Translations under genes and position numbers: made by a program | Notes under the pieces: model-generated | Database searches by the model: none | What the model was told of the DNA's origin: nothing | Seen by the model: only the letters and a program-made list of their open reading frames with translations | Shown: positions 41,156 to 52,701 of the stretch, piece by piece | Position numbering within the stretch: position 1 is the first letter of the stretch | Layout of the letters: each line of letters opens with the position of its first letter | DNA from: Mycoplasma phocimorsus | GTDB taxonomy: Bacteria; Bacillota_I; Bacilli_A; Mycoplasmatales; Metamycoplasmataceae | DNA length: 64,000 nucleotides | Direction: 5' to 3' | Assembly: GCF_030077875.1 (NCBI RefSeq) | Contig: NZ_JASEJT010000005.1 | Span: 1 to 64,000, forward strand

Positions 41156-42995
41156 ATCTAGTATATGATCAAGATTTAGTAGCTTCTTTGCTAATGAGGA
41201 TAATGTATCTGCTCGTAGAAAAATATTTTCTTCATTATGAGCAATTTTAATTGGTATTTTAATTTCTTCAGTACTTTTATTATTTCTAAAGATAAATCCA
41301 CTTAGATTTTTTGCCGTTATAGTAGGAAAATCATTACATCCAAGATTTATTAATAGATTTTTAGTAACTATAGCTGTTTTAATTTTTAGTTCCATAGCTG
41401 TTGGTATTGGTTTTAAAGCAGGAATGTTTAATATTGGTATTCCTGGACAAATGATGGCTTCTGGTATTACATCTGTAGTTATTATTGCATATTGAAAGTT
41501 ATCTGCATCTAGTTTAGCAGTTTCATTAATAGCTGGCATGTTAGTGGCACTAATTACTGGTGCAATAGCCGGTATATTAAAAGCTTATTTAAATATTAAT
41601 GAGGTTGTTGTTACAATTCTTCTTAACTGAATAGTTTTTTATATTTGTTGACAACTACTTTCAAGTGATCATTTACCATTCAAAAATAATATGGCTTCAG
41701 TTAGTGGACAATCAATTCTTCTTGGAGTTCCCGCTTTAGATACTATTTGAATGTCATTAATTATTATGTTTGGAGCAATAGCTTTTGCTATAGTTATGTG
41801 GTTTGTTCTTAAAAGAACTACTATTGGTTACAGAATAAAAATGACAGGTTTTAATAAAGATGCATCAATTTATTCAGGAACTAATGAAAAATTATTAATT
41901 ATAACATTAATGGGATTTTCAGCAATGGTTGCTGGTATTGCCGGATTTTTATGATTTGTTTTTGAAGAAAAACAAATGATTCTTTCTTCAGGTCCTGTTT
42001 CAATTGGTTTTGACTCAATTGCCGTTTCATTATTAGCACACAATTCGCCAATAGGATCTATATTTACTTCAATTTTTTATAGTTTTATTACAGTTGGATC
42101 AGTATCACTTCAATCATTAAATTCATTGCTTGATCAATCAACTGTTCAAATTATTACTGGTATTATTATTTATTTATCAGCAATTTCAGTTATCTTTTCA
42201 AAATTTAGATTAGTTTCTAGAATAGTTAAATTATGAATATTGATTAAATCGAAAGCATATTTTATATTGCCAACTAATAAAAAACTTTTAGATAATCTTC
42301 AAAAACAAAAAATGAAAATTGAAACATTATTAACAAAACATCACTTAAATACTTCAAAAGTAATGATTCTTGAAGATAAATTATCTAAATTAAATATAAA
42401 AATTGCCACAATTGAAAATGAAAGCGATAAATGTGATTGTCATAATTTGATTAAACTTCATTACAAAGCTTTATCAACTAAAATTTTTGATTTATCAAAT
42501 CAAAAATCACAAAATAAATTTAATTATAAAGAATCAGAAGAATACTTATCATTTGAAATTTCAAATTTAAATAGTTTAATTGAATCATTTACAAATTCAA
42601 TTAAACAAAGAAAAATTGCCATATTACGTGGTTATTTATTAGTTAGATATTTCTTATTTATTAGATTTAAACGTAATAAAAAATTAAATAAAATTATAAA
42701 TTCCTATAACAAAGAACAATGAAAATTATTGCGCAATAAATTAAAAAATATGCTAAGTGTTTCAACAAGAAAAATGCATGAAGAAGAAAAACTTCATTAT
42801 TTCAAAAAACTTTCTATTGAAAAAAGAAGTGTCAATCACCAATTAGCAAATTTAGGCTTTTTTGATCAAAAAGCTATTAAAGAACAATACAAAACGCAAG
42901 TTATTGACATTAAAAATATATATTCTAATGCTATTAATGATCTTATTCAAGAATTTAAGGATTATAATAAATGATTTAAAATGGAGGTAATGTAA
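41148..42995 (+). CDS. Nucleoside-type ABC permease with long cytoplasmic tail
   Basis: A 615-residue permease. Residues 1-365 form the BPD_transp_2 membrane domain (about 8-10 helices) with GFKAGMFNIGIPGQMMASG and NEVVVTILLNWIV, like NupP/YufP. Residues about 366-615 are a highly charged, Lys/Glu/Asn-rich segment with coiled-coil character and one CDCHNLIKLHYK motif, ending at WFKMEVM. Many bacterial permeases of this family end near residue 350. A long tail is also recalled for M. genitalium MG120, so it may be a mycoplasma trait. ATG 41148 overlaps the ATPase by 8 nt. Confidence 0.88.
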
Positions 42996-42996
42996 T

Positions 42997-43926
42997 ATGG
43001 ATGGTATATTTAGAATTATAGTACCCGCTGTTGCATTCTTTTGTATTATTTCAATAGCATCACTTTCAGGATTATTCAGTGAAAGAGTAGGTATTGTTAA
43101 TATTGCTATTGAAGGGATGATGGTTATTGGAGCTACATTCTATGGCTTATTTGCCCAAACATTTGGAATTTCAAATCCTTGAATGCAGTTACCATTATTA
43201 CTAATTGCTTCACTGGCAACAGGTTTATTTGCACTATTGCATGGATTTGTAACAATCAAACTAAAAGGTGATCATATTATTTCTGGTGTTGCTCTTAACC
43301 TTTTAGCACCAGCAATATCAATTGCTTTATTAAAACTTTATGGTACTGCTAATAAATTCATTTCCTCAACACAAGAATTAGCATTATCAACAAACAACTT
43401 AACAGATATTAATAATATTATTTCTTTAAAATTATTCTTAGTTATTATTATTGGAATAGCAGTTATGATTGTTTTAAATAAAACTAAATGAGGATTAAGA
43501 ATGAGATCAATAGGTGAAAATCCACAAGCTGCTGATGTTGTTGGTATTAGTGTTAGCTCATATAAATGACAAGGTGTATTTATTTCAGGATTATTAGCCG
43601 GCATTGCTGGTGGTCTATTTTTCCAAATTAGAGGATCAAGCTTTTCAGGAGGAGTAGAAGGGATTGGTTTTCTTGCTTTAGCAGTATTAATTATGGGACA
43701 ATGAAAAGCTTCATTAGTATTTGTATTTTCAATATTTTTTGCTTTAATTTATTCATCATCATTAACAATTGCGGCAGGTCAAGGCGTATTTACACCATTT
43801 AAAGATTATTCAAGCTTAATTAATATTACTCCTTATGTATTTACAATATTAATTTTAATATTTACATCAAAAAATTCAAAGGCACCGGCATCAGTTGGTC
43901 AGCCTTATGACAAATCAAAACGTTAG
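42997..43926 (+). CDS. Nucleoside-type ABC permease, second subunit
   Basis: A 309-residue BPD_transp_2 permease with about nine helices: SGLFSERVGIVNIAIEGMMV, the KGDHIISGVALNLLA segment, WGLRMRSIGENPQAADVVGI (ATPase coupling loop) and GGVEGIGFLALAVLIMG. It pairs with the long permease as the heterodimeric channel of the BMP-dependent importer, comparable to NupQ/YufQ. ATG follows the previous stop by 1 nt, with GGAGG 9 nt upstream. A terminator ends the four-gene unit. Confidence 0.92.
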
Positions 43927-43930
43927 TACA

Positions 43931-43959
43931 AGAACACTATTTTAGTAGTGTTTTTATTT
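43931..43959 (+). terminator. Terminator after the nucleoside transporter operon
   Basis: AACACTA/TAGTGTT (43933-43939 with 43946-43952) followed by a T-run, 5 nt after the stop. Confidence 0.8.
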
Positions 43960-43970
43960 TTGCAATTTTA

Positions 43971-44000
43971 AATAAAAATCCTGAGATTCAAACTCAGGAT
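43971..44000 (-). terminator. Terminator of the ZIP gene
   Basis: ATCCTGAG/CTCAGGAT (43978-43985 with 43993-44000) followed on the minus strand by TTTTTATTT; it adjoins the stop codon. Confidence 0.8.
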
Positions 44001-45008
44001 CTAATGGACGTGAAATATTAGTAATAATATTGTAAATATTACACCAATAAAGAATACACTAATAACAATAATTCATTTTTTTCTATCATTAAGTGATGTA
44101 TGAAAGAATTCGGGTAATAATTCAACAAAAGCTGTAAAAATCATTGTTATACCAATAGCAGCATTAATCATTGGAATAATACCATGCATAACAATGCTTT
44201 GATTAGCAGAATTTTCAATTCCAAATTTTGTTAACATTCCAATAAAGATAAATGGAATAATTAATGAAAGTCCAAGTATTGAATTAAATGTTGCTTTTAT
44301 TGGTGAAATTCCCATTTCTCTTTGTCGATAATAAAATACCACTTCTTCAGGCACTGTATGAATTACAAATGTTATTAAAAATACAATAGAAATTGCATCA
44401 AAAGCAACTGTATTTTGTTTAGATATAAAAATATTATAAACAGAAAGCCCAATCATTATCCCTTCAGGTATTCTATGACCTAGTAATAAGAAAAGAGCAG
44501 TTCATTTATTTTTTTTAGTTGCGATTGCAATATCTGATTCAATCACATCATTAGTATTAAAAATTAAATCAATATGTTCATGCGAATGTGAACCATGCAA
44601 ATCATTATGTTTGTGAACATAAACTCCACTTAACTTTTTCTTTGTATATTTATATACTAGCACTTTTATTGTAACTGAAATTGTCGCTCCAATTACAAGA
44701 CCTGAAACTATTCAAATAAAATTTCAAGCAAACTTAATTAATGTACTTGCATCAGTTGCATGGGGATAAGTAGCACTTAATTCCAGCGCCTCTCTCATAT
44801 AACCAAATGTTCCTAAAATAATTAGCATTCCAGATACAAATGAATAGATATAAAGAGAGAAAGAATTACTTGGCTTTTTAATAATTTTAGGAATTATTAA
44901 AGCTATTAATATGGGTATTAATAGCAGAACAATACTGGCCACTATTCCTGTTGTAAAGAACTTTACATATCAATTTAAGTCGCTAGAAACCGCATTTTGT
45001 GTTTCCAA
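44001..45008 (-). CDS. ZIP-family metal transporter
   Basis: A 335-residue membrane protein of the ZIP family, which imports Zn2+ or other divalent metals. About eight helices are visible. A His-rich cytoplasmic loop lies at residues 132-148 (HKHNDLHGSHSHEH). The fourth and fifth functional helices carry the metal-site motifs GHRIPEG (H178, E182) and HTVPEE (H217, E221). The start is TTG at 45008, chosen because AAGGAG lies 6 nt upstream; the first in-frame ATG (44942) would remove the first 22 residues and has no such site. It is divergent from the next ABC operon. Confidence 0.85.
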
Positions 45009-45118
45009 ATTTTTCTCCTTTTTTAGTCTTAATTTTTAAAAATATATATAATTATATTTGATTAATTATTATATGCTGCTTTTTAATCAAATAAACTATA
45101 AATTAAGAAAGGTATAAA

Positions 45119-46987
45119 ATGAAGAATTTTATAAATTTTCTTTTAGTTAAAACTATAAAGAAAAAAAGCACATGAATAATTCCTCTTGTTTACTTTATCT
45201 GCATTTTAGCATTTTCACTAGTATATAAATTTTTATTTTTTAATCAAGATAATCAATATTTAAGTATTTACTTAATTGCATTTTTTACAATACTTTTTAC
45301 AATGTTTTATTCTGGCATAAAGTCAACAAATTTATTCGTTGATACTGACAAAGAAGGAGTTGATATTCTTTCTCTTTCTAAACCTATCAGCAAAAAAACT
45401 CTTGTTATGTCTAAAAACATAACATTATTAATCTTTTCACTAATTTGAGCATCATTCATCTTAGTATCAAATCTAATTATGAATTTCATATTACTAGATA
45501 TTAGTCTAGTAGGTTCAATTTTCATTATTGCAATTATTGCATTTACAGTAGCAGTATTTAGCTTTATGTTTTTTGGAACAATTGTTACATTAATTAGTAT
45601 TAAAGTAGGAAATAAAATAGGATTAATTTTTCCATTTATCGTATTTGTTCCACTATTAATTGGTGGTGTTGGTTTGCAAGTAAACTCAACTTCATCATTA
45701 AACAATTCTGCTTATTATTTGAATCAACATTATAAATATAATAATGCAGGAAATAACTTAAATTCGCAACAATTCTTTTTAAATGATAAAAAAGATAATT
45801 TATTTTTAATCAATAATGGCATTAATAATGATGCCTTCTCACAAAAACAATTAGAATACATTAATGAATTGAAATCATCAGTTAAGTATTCTGCTCTTGG
45901 CTCATGAATTTATTCATGAACCATTCTCCCATTTCAATTTTTTGATTTTTATAATTTTAAATCAGATATGGAATTAAATTATTTAAAGCAAGATTCAAAT
46001 AATCTTAAAAACTATTTATATTATCACCATAATGACTTAATTACTAATAAATATGCCTTCAAAAAAGATGCTAGATTATTAGCATTAAATGTTGAAGAAG
46101 AAAATGAAGTAGATGGAAAAATTACTACAAAAATTGTTTCAAAATACGTAGTTCCTGGCGCACTTAAAAATTACTCACAATTTAAAAATCAAATTAATAC
46201 TTCAATAATTTTTGCAAGAGAAAATGCAAGTAATTTTGATATTAGCATTCCTGAAGATAAGTATGAATTTTTAAATGATAAAGGATTAGTTGGGAAATTA
46301 GAATGAAATGAATTTTTCAACATCCTTAATGATTTTAAATTTAATGTTATAGCTAAAAAATTCTATGAAAAATTAATGAATAAATTTATTCAAGAAAAAT
46401 TAAATGATCCTAAACGTTATATTGAAGCTTCACAAGTAATTATTAAAGCAATTCAAGAATTTGTTCAAGATGAAAATTCAGAAATTAATACATATGAAAA
46501 TATTGCTATTAATACATTTAATAAAGATGCTATTAAAAATAACTTATTAGATAGCGAAATTCAAAAAACACTTTATAAAGCTATATCATTAGTTTACTAT
46601 TTATATTTCGCTTATAATGATAGCGAAATGTTAAAAGCATTATTTAAGGTAGGTTTAGAAACAAGTAATCCTAATGCTTTATTTAACTTTGAATTCGATG
46701 GATATAAATATCAAATAGGTGGATATGAATCATATATACCAGTTGATAGAGTAATTGAAAAAGAAAATGAAGATGGAGAAAAAGTTAAAGATGTAGTTTT
46801 AAGATATGAATTAAAAGAAAATTCAAAAAATACATTATTCCAAGAAGTATCAAAGGATGGGATTTATGAAATTCGTTCAGATTCTTCAGTAGTTATTAAA
46901 TGAGTATTTCCATTAATTTGAACAATTATTATTTTATTATTAGTATTCGGTAACTCTATTTTATACATTAGAAAGGAATATAAATAA
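45119..46987 (+). CDS. ABC-2-type permease with large extracellular domain
   Basis: A 622-residue membrane protein. Five or six helices lie in the first roughly 200 residues (after KTIKKKSTWIIP; includes GTIVTLISIKVGNK). An extracellular domain of about 390 residues follows, and a final helix lies at about 595-617 (WVFPLIWTIIILLL), ending in YIRKEYK. The ectodomain has an aromatic patch W263-Y-S-W267 followed by FQFFDFYNF. The plan fits ABC-2 exporter subunits with a single paired ATPase. The stop overlaps the ATPase start by 1 nt. It is the first of six overlapping genes. The substrate is unknown; coupling to the downstream lipoproteins is inference. Confidence 0.85.
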
Positions 46988-47691
46988 TGAATAAATCAAT
47001 TTTAGAAGTTAAGCACTTAACAAAAATATATTCAGATAATAATCGTGGTGTTAATGATATCAATATTTCTATCACTAAAGGACAATTTCATGCCTTAATT
47101 GGACAAAATGGATCAGGTAAAACAACAGTTATTAAATCAATTATTGGAGCATACTCTTCTTTTGAAGGAGAAATTTTGATAAATGGTATTTCTAATAGAA
47201 ATCCTTTTTCAAGAGAAAGTATTGCTTTTGTTCCTGAAAAAACGCTTTTTCCATCTGAATTAACAACTTATGAATATTTAAAATGAATGGGTATTATTTC
47301 AAATGTAAATAAAGATGTTATTGAAGAAAAAATTACAACACTTCTTAATAAATTCAATATTAATGATTTAAGAAATGATAAACCAGTAACCTTTTCTTCA
47401 GGTCAAAAGAAAAAAGTTCTTTTAATCCAAGCGTTATTAAATAATCCTCAATTAATTATTTTAGATGAACCTGCTGCTAATTTAGACCCTAGTGCTAGAT
47501 ATGAGCTTTTTCAACTTTTAAATGAATTACATGCAAATGGTGTAACTATTTTAATCATTTCTCACATTTTATCTGAAATTGATAAATACGTAACTGATTT
47601 CACATTAATTGATAATGGTAAAGTAATTTATAGTGGCGTAAAAAATGTTAATTTAGAAAGTTTTTATAATGAAAAAGTTATTAAATCTTAA
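46987..47691 (+). CDS. ABC transporter ATPase
   Basis: A 234-residue single ABC ATPase: Walker A GQNGSGKTT, Q-loop region FVPEK, signature FSSGQKKKV (Ser-Ser-Gly-Gln variant), Walker B LIILDEPAANLDPS and switch His in LIISHIL. This is the CcmA/NatA-like subclass that pairs with ABC-2 permeases. It overlaps the permease by 1 nt and the first lipoprotein by 23 nt, so all are co-translated from one mRNA. Confidence 0.92.
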
Positions 47692-48703
47692 ATTATTAAC
47701 CTTGATTTCAACTTTTTTTATTACTCCAACAATTGTTCTTAGTTGTTCAAATTCATCAAAAAATATTGAAAAAGAAACATATGGTAATCAACTTTTGGAT
47801 CAGTTAGTTAAAATTCATGTTAATTTTAAAGCTAATACACCAAGCGAAATTAAAGAAAGTGAATTGTTAGCAAAAAAATATATAAATAATCAGGATTCAA
47901 TTAGTGAAACTAAATTTCAAGAATTGGATTATGCATTATCGTTTTTTGCACCATTTAACCTAGAAAACCAATCTAGAGTAGATGATGACTTTTCAAGAAT
48001 TTTTGGAAAATCGCATCAACTTGTTTTAGATTTATTTAAATCAAATTGATATTGATATTTAAAACATTTAAATCGCATGATTTTTAATTTTAATCCTTAT
48101 TCTGATCGTTATACAGATATACCAAAATCAAAAAGTAAAATTGATATTAATAATGTAATTGAAAAATTATTTGAAACAAATAAACTGATTATCCAGCCCA
48201 AAAATAATATTAAAAATCTTATTTCTCATTATTCTTATAATTGAAATGATTTTGAAAAAGAAAATTCTAGTGAGTTTCTTCTTTCAAAAAACAAATATAA
48301 TATTGCTAACCATGAAATTGGCTTAACTTCACATTATCTTCAAATAGAAAAAGATTTATACTTAAGATTTTGAACATATGTTGATAAGCATAATGTTTCT
48401 AAAATAGTAATGTTACCTGATTTATTTTTAATTCCAAATTCTGATGAGCAAACAATAAAAAATTTTGAAAAGGAAATATTTTTAACAAGAATTGAAAATA
48501 TTGCTAAACGTATGGAATATCAAAAAGAAGCAGAAATTTTTGAAGAAGAAATTTTTGAAAAAGAAGCAAATGATTTTCATTTATTGAAATTATTTGAGCG
48601 CCATTCATATAATGAATTTGTTTACAACACGCTATTAAAAGTGAATTCAGATGGTATGAAAGTTTATAGATATACTTTTAGAGGAGTGAATAATGAAAGT
48701 TAA
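47669..48703 (+). CDS. Lipoprotein 1 of the ABC operon, aromatic-motif type
   Basis: A 344-residue lipoprotein with lipobox IVLSC (Cys26) after MKKLLNLKLL. A Trp/Tyr-rich motif NWYWYLKHLNRM starts at residue 126. This resembles the mycoplasma 'aromatic cluster' (aromatic-motif) surface lipoproteins that occur as tandem paralogues; I recall the family name but cannot check it. The rest is mixed and charged, with a Glu-rich segment near residue 290. ATG 47669 starts inside the ATPase gene, overlapping it by 23 nt. Confidence 0.82.
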
Positions 48704-49550
48704 AAAATTATTATCACTTACTACTTTAATAAGCCCATTAGTTACAATTTCATGCATAAACACTTCTAATAGCGAAAAGTTAGCTCATCTTATTGACAAA
48801 CAATATGATTATTACCCTAATAAAGTTTCAACTAAAGAAGAAAAAACACAAGAAATTATTGAAAAAGTAACAAAATTAGTTTTTGGTACTAATGCTGTTG
48901 AACGTACTACTTTTTTAAATTTACAAAATTCTGCACAGCATGATGAATATATGAAAGCTGAATTAAATAAATTTAAAATGAAATATACAACAGCTAAAAG
49001 AAGAATTTCTAAAGAAGATTTAGAAGCATATAGCAATTTGATTTCAAAAAATTGATTATGAGTATTTAAACATATTGGGAAATTTTCATTATCATTTTAT
49101 GAATGATTACTTTATCCTGATAAAGGAAAAGGCGGAAAACATTCACCAGAATATATTGAATATATAAATGATTTAGATTATCCTGATGTTTCATTATCTT
49201 CTAATTATGGAAAAATATTTGCTACTAATATTTTTGATGAAGTAGTTGAAGGCGAAGAAAGTAATGAATTAGGAGATGTTACAATTTTATACATAAGAAA
49301 AGCTAATAACGTATTTAGATTAAGAATAGATCATGTTACTAATGAGTTAAAAATGAATGCTTATGTATGAGGTTTTCCTAGAAAAGCTACTTCTTCAAAT
49401 ATTTCGCTAAGAGTAATTAATAATATAGCTCACGCTGCATTAGTCCATGGATTTAATTTTGGCTTTAAAGAATTTGAAGATGCATACATTAATAAAGTTA
49501 GATATGGAGCGCCTGCTAAGCTTTTATTATTATGAAATGGAGAAAAATAA
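48693..49550 (+). CDS. Lipoprotein 2 of the ABC operon, aromatic-motif type
   Basis: A 285-residue lipoprotein with lipobox VTISC (Cys21). The aromatic motif is NWLWVFKHIGKF (W121), followed by FYEWLLYP. It overlaps lipoprotein 1 by 11 nt, and GAGG lies 9 nt before ATG inside that gene. The C-terminus ends in KVRYGAPAKLLLLWNGEK, echoed by EEQYGGAPLRFTIFRMEK in lipoprotein 3, so these two share both ends of their architecture. Confidence 0.83.
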
Positions 49551-50419
49551 TGAAAATTTTTAGAAAATTATTTTTTCCTGCTCTTTTAATTACTCCCGCT
49601 TTAGTATCATGTAATACTAATAAATCTGAAGTTAAATTACAAATTAACAATGAATATGAAGAAAAATGAAATGCATTTTTACAAAAAGAGTATGTAAATA
49701 CTATATTGAATTTAGTATTCCAAAATAATAAAGAAGTTAAAGAAAAATATATTGAGTCACAAAAGAAAATTACTGATGATTATATTCAAAGAATTAATAA
49801 TGCCTTATTATTTGCTGCTAATCCAATCAGATCATTAACACCAAGCACTATATTTGGAAAAAAAACTTTTATTTTAAAAAAATCTCTTAATGAATTTAAT
49901 AATTTAACAAAAGGTTCTTATGATTCTGAAAGCAAAACTTATAAAGGTAACTGATTATGATTATTATTTAATCTAGATCGTCTTAAATTTAGTGGATATC
50001 CTGAGTTTGATAAATTTACTTCTCCAGCTGAATTAACAACAGCAGACCATATAGCAACAATAAAAAAACTTGGTTCATTTTATAAAATGTCTTCTAATGA
50101 TATAGCACAATATGTAGTTAATGAAGATGGAGATTCTAAAGTTATTTATCTTTTAACTAATGAAGGGTTTATTTTAAAAATTAGAATAACAGATGATGAA
50201 GAAAATATGCCTCGAGATTTTTCTTTCTTTACTTATACATGAACTTATAAAGATCTTTATTTAAACAAAAATTTAAATGAAGTATTTGATATTAAAGCCT
50301 ATTCAGCAGTTACTCATGTTTTCGAGAGAAAAGATGCTGATAGAACTTTTAAAACACTTTTTGAAGAACAATATGGTGGGGCGCCTTTAAGATTTACAAT
50401 TTTTAGGATGGAAAAATAA
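49550..50419 (+). CDS. Lipoprotein 3 of the ABC operon, aromatic-motif type
   Basis: A 289-residue lipoprotein with lipobox ALVSC (Cys21). The aromatic motif NWLWLLFNLDRL lies at W135, and a YGGAPLRF motif lies near the C-terminus, as in lipoprotein 2. It starts 1 nt inside the previous stop (TAATG) with GGAG 7 nt upstream, and ends 1 nt inside the next gene. It is probably a duplicate of lipoprotein 2 that has diverged widely. Confidence 0.83.
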
Positions 50420-51003
50420 TGTTAAAATTTACTAAATTATTATCGCTACCAATTTTATTATTGCCAACTTTAACTTCATGTGGAATTTTTAAAACTATTC
50501 AAGAAGAAGCCAAAATTTCAGAGGAAGAAAAAAAGAATGCTAATTGAGAAACACAGATTACTAAAAATATTGTTAGTTTAAACTTAAATAAAAATCAAGA
50601 TTTTGATAATTTAAAATTTTTTGAACAACTTAAAAATACTAAAAATAATAATGAAATTATTTCTTTAATTCAAAACAATTTATTTTTTAGTTTTGTGACT
50701 GAAAGAATAAATCACGTTACTCATTTTCATACCGGTTATGATATTAAAGATTCATGAGATAAAAATTCAGCATCTGATTTGAACAAATATTTAAATGGTG
50801 TTTATTTATATATTTTAAACATTACAGGTAGTGGTAAAAACGGAAGCGGTGTTATTAAAAATGATAACGAAATTATAATTCAATATCAACTCGGTTCAAA
50901 TTACAGAGGTAATACTAAAGAAGAAAGAAAAAACGGACCATTTTACTTATATAATGGCCAACTAACAGTTACAAAAAATTCAATTATCAATACTAAAAGA
51001 TAA
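50419..51003 (+). CDS. Lipoprotein 4 of the ABC operon, short
   Basis: A 194-residue lipoprotein with lipobox TLTSC (Cys20). It is the shortest and lacks the clear W-x-W motif; its closest piece is YLNGVYLYILNITG. The middle has a beta-like IIIQYQLGSNYRG segment. The start overlaps lipoprotein 3 by 1 nt. It is the last gene before a terminator. It may be a truncated relative of the other three or an unrelated partner protein. Confidence 0.78.
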
Positions 51004-51103
51004 GTAAAATTAACGATTCAAACTTTTCAGGCAAAAAACAGAAAACTCGAATAAATACTTTATAGTACTATAATTTGAATTTTTTAGTTTTAAAAAGCCG
51101 AAT

Positions 51104-51138
51104 AAAAAACAATTCAAAATTTTATTGAATTGTTTTTT
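51104..51138. terminator. Bidirectional terminator, lipoprotein operon / rpsP operon
   Basis: AAAAAACAATTCAA (51104-51117) pairs exactly with 51125-51138 around a 7-nt loop. It serves the plus-strand lipoprotein operon and the minus-strand rpsP-trmD-rplS operon. Confidence 0.8.
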
Positions 51139-51156
51139 TGTTTTCGATATGAAATA

Positions 51157-51513
51157 TTATTTATTTTTAATTTCTTTAAGACGAGCACTTTTACCACTAC
51201 GTTCTCTCATAAATCATAATTTTTTACGACGCACTTTGTTTTTTCTAACAACTTCAATTAATGAAATTAGTGGTGAATGAAGAGGAAAAGTTCTCTCAAT
51301 CCCAACACCATTAGCTGAAACTCTACGCACTGTAAATTGCTCTCTTGTACCTGATTCTTTTTTATTAATTACTAAACCTTCAAAAATCTGTATTCTTTCT
51401 TTGTCACCCTCTTTAATACGAACATGAACTTTAACATTTGTTCCTGTTGTAAATTGAGGTAAGTCAGTTCTAATTTGACTTTTTTCTACAGCTTCTAATA
51501 ATTTATTTCTCAT
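51157..51513 (-). CDS. rplS: 50S ribosomal protein L19
   Basis: L19 sits at the 30S-50S interface. The 118 residues contain [43 protein letters not shown] and [15 protein letters not shown], then the [14 protein letters not shown] end with a TGA Trp. Length is normal. It overlaps the trmD end by 11 nt and is the last gene of rpsP-trmD-rplS. Confidence 0.97.
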
Positions 51514-52177
51514 TATTTATCCTTTCAATAATGTCTGGGCGACATTTTTTAGTTTTAATAATTTGTTGTTCTTTTCGTCATTTTTCAATCTCTTTATGAT
51601 TACCATTTAATAATACTTCAGGAACTTCATAACCCTTGTATATTCTTGGCTTTGTATATTGAGGAAAATCTAAATATCCTTCATTTTCAAAAGAATCATT
51701 TTGATGAGATTCTTGTTTAATTACGCCAGGAATTAATCTTGTTATACTATCTGCTAAAACAATAGCAGCAATATCTCCATTAGTAAGAATATAATCACCT
51801 ATTGAAATTGTTTCATCAATAAAATAATTTACTCTCTCATCAAAACCTTCATAACGACCAGCAATGAATGTTATATTATCCATTTTTGATAGTCTATGAG
51901 CATCCTTTTGTGTAAATGGTTTTCCTTGTGGTGATATAAGAATTTTATATCCACCTACACTTTCTAGCGCTAAATCAATTGGTTCGACACTTAAAAGCAT
52001 TCCTTTTCCTCCACCATAAACACTATCATCTACATTGTTATGTTTATTTGTGGAAAACTGACGTCAATCAACAACATTAAATTCAATTAACTTTCTTTTT
52101 ATAGCCTTATTAATAATTGATTCATTCATAAACGAATCATAGTAAGAAGGAAACAAAGTTAAAAAATTTATTTTCAT
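51503..52177 (-). CDS. trmD: tRNA (guanine-N1-)-methyltransferase
   Basis: TrmD makes m1G37 in tRNAs, preventing +1 frameshifts. The 224 residues carry [12 protein letters not shown], the [13 protein letters not shown] loop, [13 protein letters not shown] and [28 protein letters not shown], the deep-knot AdoMet site. The C-terminus ends in [12 protein letters not shown]. It follows rpsP after only 6 nt, with no rimM between, and overlaps rplS by 11 nt. Confidence 0.97.
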
Positions 52178-52183
52178 ATAAAA

Positions 52184-52444
52184 CTATTTTTTAGGAGCAG
52201 CTGTAAATTTGCTTCAAAGTTGTTTTGATTTTAGTAAGTTTTTAAATGTAGCAGTTGGTTGAGCACCTTCATCTAGTCATGATTTAACACGTTCTTCTTT
52301 GAATGTTAATTCTTTTGTATGAGGATTGTAACTTCCTAAATCTTCAATGAATTCTCCATCTCTTGCTTTACGTGCATCAATAGCAACTAGTTTATAAACT
52401 GGATAGAATTTTTTTCCACCACGTCTTAGTCTTAATTTGACCAT
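52184..52444 (-). CDS. rpsP: 30S ribosomal protein S16
   Basis: S16 is an early 30S assembly protein. The 86 residues begin with the signature [29 protein letters not shown] and continue with [10 protein letters not shown]; the [15 protein letters not shown] end is also typical. A GGAG site lies 7 nt before ATG. It heads the rpsP-trmD-rplS operon. Confidence 0.98.
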
Positions 52445-52701
52445 AATAATCTCCTTATTTTGCTAAATGCATATTAATAATAACATATAAATTATATGTA
52501 AAGCAAAAAAACTTTACATATTTAAATTTTTATTAAAAACATTTTTTTTCAATAATTTTTCTAAATAATATTATTAATTTGTAAAAAATATTATTTAAAT
52601 ATTTTAAGTATTTTTTTAATAAAAACATGAATCTTTTTATCTTATTTTTTAAAAAAACGCAAAATATATTAAAATTATAAATAATATTTTTTAGGAGCAT
52701 T

